This document shows, piece by piece, positions 5,830-7,966 of a stretch of DNA of 7,966 nucleotides (its first letter is position 1; every line of letters begins with the position of its first letter). The DNA comes from an uncultured Ruminococcus sp. (lineage in GTDB: Bacteria; Bacillota; Clostridia; Oscillospirales; Ruminococcaceae): the NCBI GenBank assembly GCA_947173865.1, contig CAMWGS010000086.1:1-7966 (forward strand), written 5' to 3'. Below the pieces are notes generated by a model. That model had not been told where the DNA came from. It worked only from the letters and a program-made list of their open reading frames with translations, and searched no databases. Made by a program: the position numbers and the translations under genes.

Positions 5830-6988
5830 TTAATTCACGCTCCGTTTCCTCAAACACTTTTTCAAGTTCATAAATCAAATCATCTGCATTTTCAATGCCG
5901 ACAGAAAGTCTCAATGTACTTTCAGTAATTCCGTTTTTCTCACGAATTTCCTGTGGAACATCAGCATGAGTCTGCGTTGTGGGATATGTGATAAGCGTTT
6001 CAACTCCCCCTAAACTCTCCGCAAATTTTATCATGCGAACTTTTTTCAGAATTGAAAGTGCAAATTCTTTGCTTTCAAGCTGAAATGTCAGCATTCCCCC
6101 AAAACCTCTTGCCTGCTTTTTCATAATTTCATATCCGCTATGTTCAGGCAATCCCGTATATATAACTTTTTTAACCACTTTCTGTTTTTTAAGCCAGTGA
6201 GCAATTTTTATTGCATTTTCCTGTGACTTTTCCATTCTGACACCCAACGTTTTAATACCTCTGAGAACCAACCAGCTGTCGAACGGTGAAAGACCTGCTC
6301 CTGTCGTTTTTATAAGAAATGCGAATTTTTCAGCGATATCCGCTCTTTTTGTAACAAGAAATCCTGCAAGCGTATCATTATGACCGCTCAGGTATTTCGT
6401 TCCGCTGTGTACCACGATATCTGCTCCCAAATCAAGAGGATTCTGAAAATAAGGCGACATGAAAGTATTGTCAACTATCAAAATCAGATTATATTTTCTG
6501 GTAATTTCAGCAACAGCGGAAATATCAGTTACATTCATCATTGGATTTGTCGGAGTTTCTATGTAAATTGCTTTTGTTGCAGGCGTTATGAAATCCCCGA
6601 TATTTTCTTTAAAGCAGTCAATATGAGAAAATGTAATACCATTCTTTGCGGAAACATTATGAAAAAGACGAATACTACCTCCATACAAATCGGATTCTGC
6701 AATAATATGGTCACCGGGCTTGAATAATTCCATAAGCAAAGAAATTGCCGCCATTCCCGAAGAAAACGCAAACGCATCTGTGCCGTTTTCCAAAGATGCA
6801 ACTACTTTTTCAAGATGTTCTTTTGTCGGATTCTGCAAACGTGAATAATCATATCCGCTACTCTTTCCGACACCCAAATGGGCATAGGTTGCAGTCTGAT
6901 AAATCGGATAACTTATCGCTCCGTAATGTATATATTCTTCCTCATCTTCCAAAAGATGAATACACTTTGTTTCAATTTTCCTTTCCAT
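5810..6988 (-). CDS. Cystathionine gamma-synthase / Cys-Met metabolism PLP enzyme (MetB/MetI family)
   Basis: A 392-aa member of the Cys/Met-metabolism PLP family, of standard length. What is seen: YDYSRLQNPT (46-55), FSSGMAAI (75-82), SDLYGG (99-104), ETPTNPMM (144-151), DNTF (173-176) and the PLP lysine in SGTKYLSGHND (Lys198). Near the C-terminus, SLGGVETLITYP and LRLSVGIE bind the substrate carboxylate. In this family these motifs fit cystathionine gamma-synthase, O-acetylhomoserine sulfhydrylase, cystathionine gamma-lyase and methionine gamma-lyase. The MalY-type lyase immediately after it favours the synthase (MetI-like) role. The ATG at 6988 is chosen because GGGAGG lies 9 nt upstream, whereas the TTG at 7015 has the same site on its wrong side. 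It overlaps the LysR gene by 17 nt and the next gene by 20 nt. Confidence 0.87.
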   Translation of the reverse strand: MERKIETKCIHLLEDEEEYIHYGAISYPIYQTATYAHLGVGKSSGYDYSRLQNPTKEHLEKVVASLENGTDAFAFSSGMAAISLLMELFKPGDHIIAESDLYGGSIRLFHNVSAKNGITFSHIDCFKENIGDFITPATKAIYIETPTNPMMNVTDISAVAEITRKYNLILIVDNTFMSPYFQNPLDLGADIVVHSGTKYLSGHNDTLAGFLVTKRADIAEKFAFLIKTTGAGLSPFDSWLVLRGIKTLGVRMEKSQENAIKIAHWLKKQKVVKKVIYTGLPEHSGYEIMKKQARGFGGMLTFQLESKEFALSILKKVRMIKFAESLGGVETLITYPTTQTHADVPQEIREKNGITESTLRLSVGIENADDLIYELEKVFEETERELSGRKKS

Positions 6989-7895
6989 GACAATTTTCCT
7001 CCCGATACTTTGCAATTTCCTGCAAATATTTTTCGCCTATCGGACTTAATACAGCGTCTTTTCTTGAAATATATCCGATTGTCATTTTTTCGTCTGATTT
7101 CAGCTTTACCGCACAGTAATCCGACCCGTTCAAGTCCTCACATATAATTCCCGAGCATAATGTAAAGCCGTTCAGTCCCACCATAAGATTCAGCATTGTT
7201 GCTCTGTCATTTGCCCGAATAAAGCGTTTATACTGATAGGTACTCATAACTTCTTCTGCAAAATAAAACGAATTATGCTCACCCTGTGCAAATCCAAGGC
7301 ATGGATATTCTTCAAGTTCATCCAACGAAATTTCTGTCTGTTTTGCCAGAGGATGACCTTTCCACATATATACATAAATACCGCATTCAAACAATGATAT
7401 AAAATGAAGTCCTGCCTCGGAAAATATCTTTGTCATAACATTTCTGTTATAGTCGTTCAGATACAAAATACCAATCTCGCTTTTGTGATTTTTGACATTG
7501 TCAATAATTTCATATGTTTTTGTTTCATGTACTTCAAACTCGTATTCGTCCATACCATACTGCTTTACCAGCTCCACAAAGGCATTGACTGCAAATGTAT
7601 AGTGTTGCATGGATACGCTGAAACGCTTTTTTCGGTTCACATGAGATATATATTTTTCATCCAAAATTTCATACTGCTCCATAACGGATTTAGCATAACC
7701 AATAAACTCACTTCCTGCGGTAGTAAGTGTAATTCCATTCTTGGAACGAACGAAAATATCAAAACCGATTTCCTTTTCCAGTGAGTGTATCGAAGATGAA
7801 AGACTTGGCTGCGATATATATAATTTTTTGGCTGCATCATTCAGTGAACGTTCTCCTGCCACTGTGATTACATATTTCAATTGAATTAATGTCAT
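6972..7895 (-). CDS. LysR-family transcriptional regulator
   Basis: The 307-aa protein has the typical LysR length. What is seen: an N-terminal winged helix-turn-helix (about residues 4-62) with LNDAAKKLYISQPSLSSSI as the recognition region, then FVRSKNGITLTTAG forming the wing. A linker helix and an effector-binding domain follow to the C-terminus, including MTIGYISRKDAVLSP. It would bind DNA as a tetramer and respond to a small effector. The neighbouring sulfur-amino-acid genes suggest regulation of cysteine/methionine metabolism, possibly sensing O-acetylserine, O-acetylhomoserine or homocysteine (inference). It is the first gene of the operon and is co-directional with its likely targets, not divergent as is usual for LysR. 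The ATG at 7895 is preferred over TTG at 7904 because AGGAG lies 9 nt before the ATG and directly abuts the TTG. Confidence 0.9.
   Translation of the reverse strand: MTLIQLKYVITVAGERSLNDAAKKLYISQPSLSSSIHSLEKEIGFDIFVRSKNGITLTTAGSEFIGYAKSVMEQYEILDEKYISHVNRKKRFSVSMQHYTFAVNAFVELVKQYGMDEYEFEVHETKTYEIIDNVKNHKSEIGILYLNDYNRNVMTKIFSEAGLHFISLFECGIYVYMWKGHPLAKQTEISLDELEEYPCLGFAQGEHNSFYFAEEVMSTYQYKRFIRANDRATMLNLMVGLNGFTLCSGIICEDLNGSDYCAVKLKSDEKMTIGYISRKDAVLSPIGEKYLQEIAKYREENCHGKEN
6998..7003 (-). promoter_or_regulatory. Ribosome binding site of the cystathionine gamma-synthase family gene
   Basis: GGGAGG on the minus strand is 9 nt before the ATG at 6988, within the 3' end of the LysR gene. It rules out the in-frame TTG at 7015. 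Confidence 0.75.
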
Positions 7896-7904
7896 ACCGT
7901 TCAA

Positions 7905-7909
7905 CTCCT
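7905..7909 (-). promoter_or_regulatory. Ribosome binding site of the LysR gene
   Basis: AGGAG on the minus strand is 9 nt before the ATG at 7895 and touches the alternative TTG at 7904 with no spacer. It therefore fixes the start at 7895. Confidence 0.75.
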
Positions 7910-7937
7910 ATAAAGCACATCTAAATGATATACTTTA

Positions 7938-7966
7938 ATTATAACACAAAACTCAGCATTTGTACA
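7938..7966 (-). promoter_or_regulatory. Probable promoter of the LysR/sulfur operon
   Basis: The minus strand shows TATAAT (7943-7938) preceded by TG one base upstream (extended -10). A 17-nt spacer separates it from TGTACA (7966-7961), a 4/6 match to TTGACA at the very edge of the window. Transcription would start about 7930, leaving a leader of about 35 nt. That is too short for a SAM riboswitch or T-box, so control is probably by a DNA-binding regulator. Anything further upstream is not visible. Confidence 0.6.

Noticed and set aside
120..7840. Other open frames on the plus strand and small minus frames inside the PLP, ligase and regulator genes
   Set aside because: All overlap strongly supported genes in other frames, have cysteine- and phenylalanine-rich composition typical of antisense translation, and show no domain motifs.
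7896..7966. SAM riboswitch or T-box leader for the sulfur operon
   Set aside because: Only about 35 nt lie between the likely transcription start and the LysR ribosome site, with no S-box-like or T-box-like conserved core; any element further upstream is outside the window.
1..7966. CRISPR arrays, tRNA/rRNA genes, insertion sequences
   Set aside because: No regularly spaced repeats, tRNA cloverleaf, transposase motif or flanking inverted repeats were seen on either strand.

Overview
The window is about 8 kb of AT-rich DNA, and every supported gene is on the minus strand. It reads as an obligately anaerobic low-GC Firmicute, most likely a gut or rumen clostridium of the Ruminococcus/Oscillospiraceae kind. 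This rests on the four-subunit 2-oxoacid:ferredoxin oxidoreductase, the AT-rich codon use and the purine-rich GGAGG-type ribosome binding sites. The genus is inference.

Read in the direction of transcription (high to low coordinates), the first unit is a sulfur-amino-acid/thiol operon at 7966-2632. It holds a promoter at the window edge, a LysR regulator (7895-6972), a cystathionine gamma-synthase family PLP enzyme (6988-5810), a MalY/PatB-type C-S beta-lyase (5829-4648), a short glutamate-cysteine ligase (4577-3441) and an EgtC/YafJ-like class II glutamine amidotransferase (3448-2696). A perfect 16-bp hairpin (2632-2674) closes it. Three of the four junctions are overlaps of 17, 20 and 8 nt; the fourth is a 70-nt gap. 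The two PLP enzymes together would make homocysteine from cysteine and an activated homoserine (transsulfuration). The ligase would make gamma-glutamylcysteine. The amidotransferase has all the catalytic residues to cleave a gamma-glutamyl amide. No glutathione synthetase is visible here.

The stretch 2142-2695 has no intact gene. It holds the terminator, a consensus promoter (TTGACA-16 nt-TATAAT, 2584-2557) and a decayed SGNH/GDSL hydrolase gene (2506-2142). That gene keeps its first and last blocks but has stop codons, frameshifts and internal deletions.

Directly after the pseudogene stop codon comes a 2-oxoacid (probably pyruvate):ferredoxin oxidoreductase operon in the order gamma, delta, alpha, beta (2138-1). 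Its genes are coupled by 1- and 4-nt overlaps, and beta runs off the window. The gamma gene is fully open through its conserved N-terminus but has no ATG, GTG or TTG where the protein must begin, only ATA codons. Either a very rare AUA start is used or the operon has recently lost the start of its first gene. This and the ligase/amidotransferase pairing are the two most interesting points in the window.
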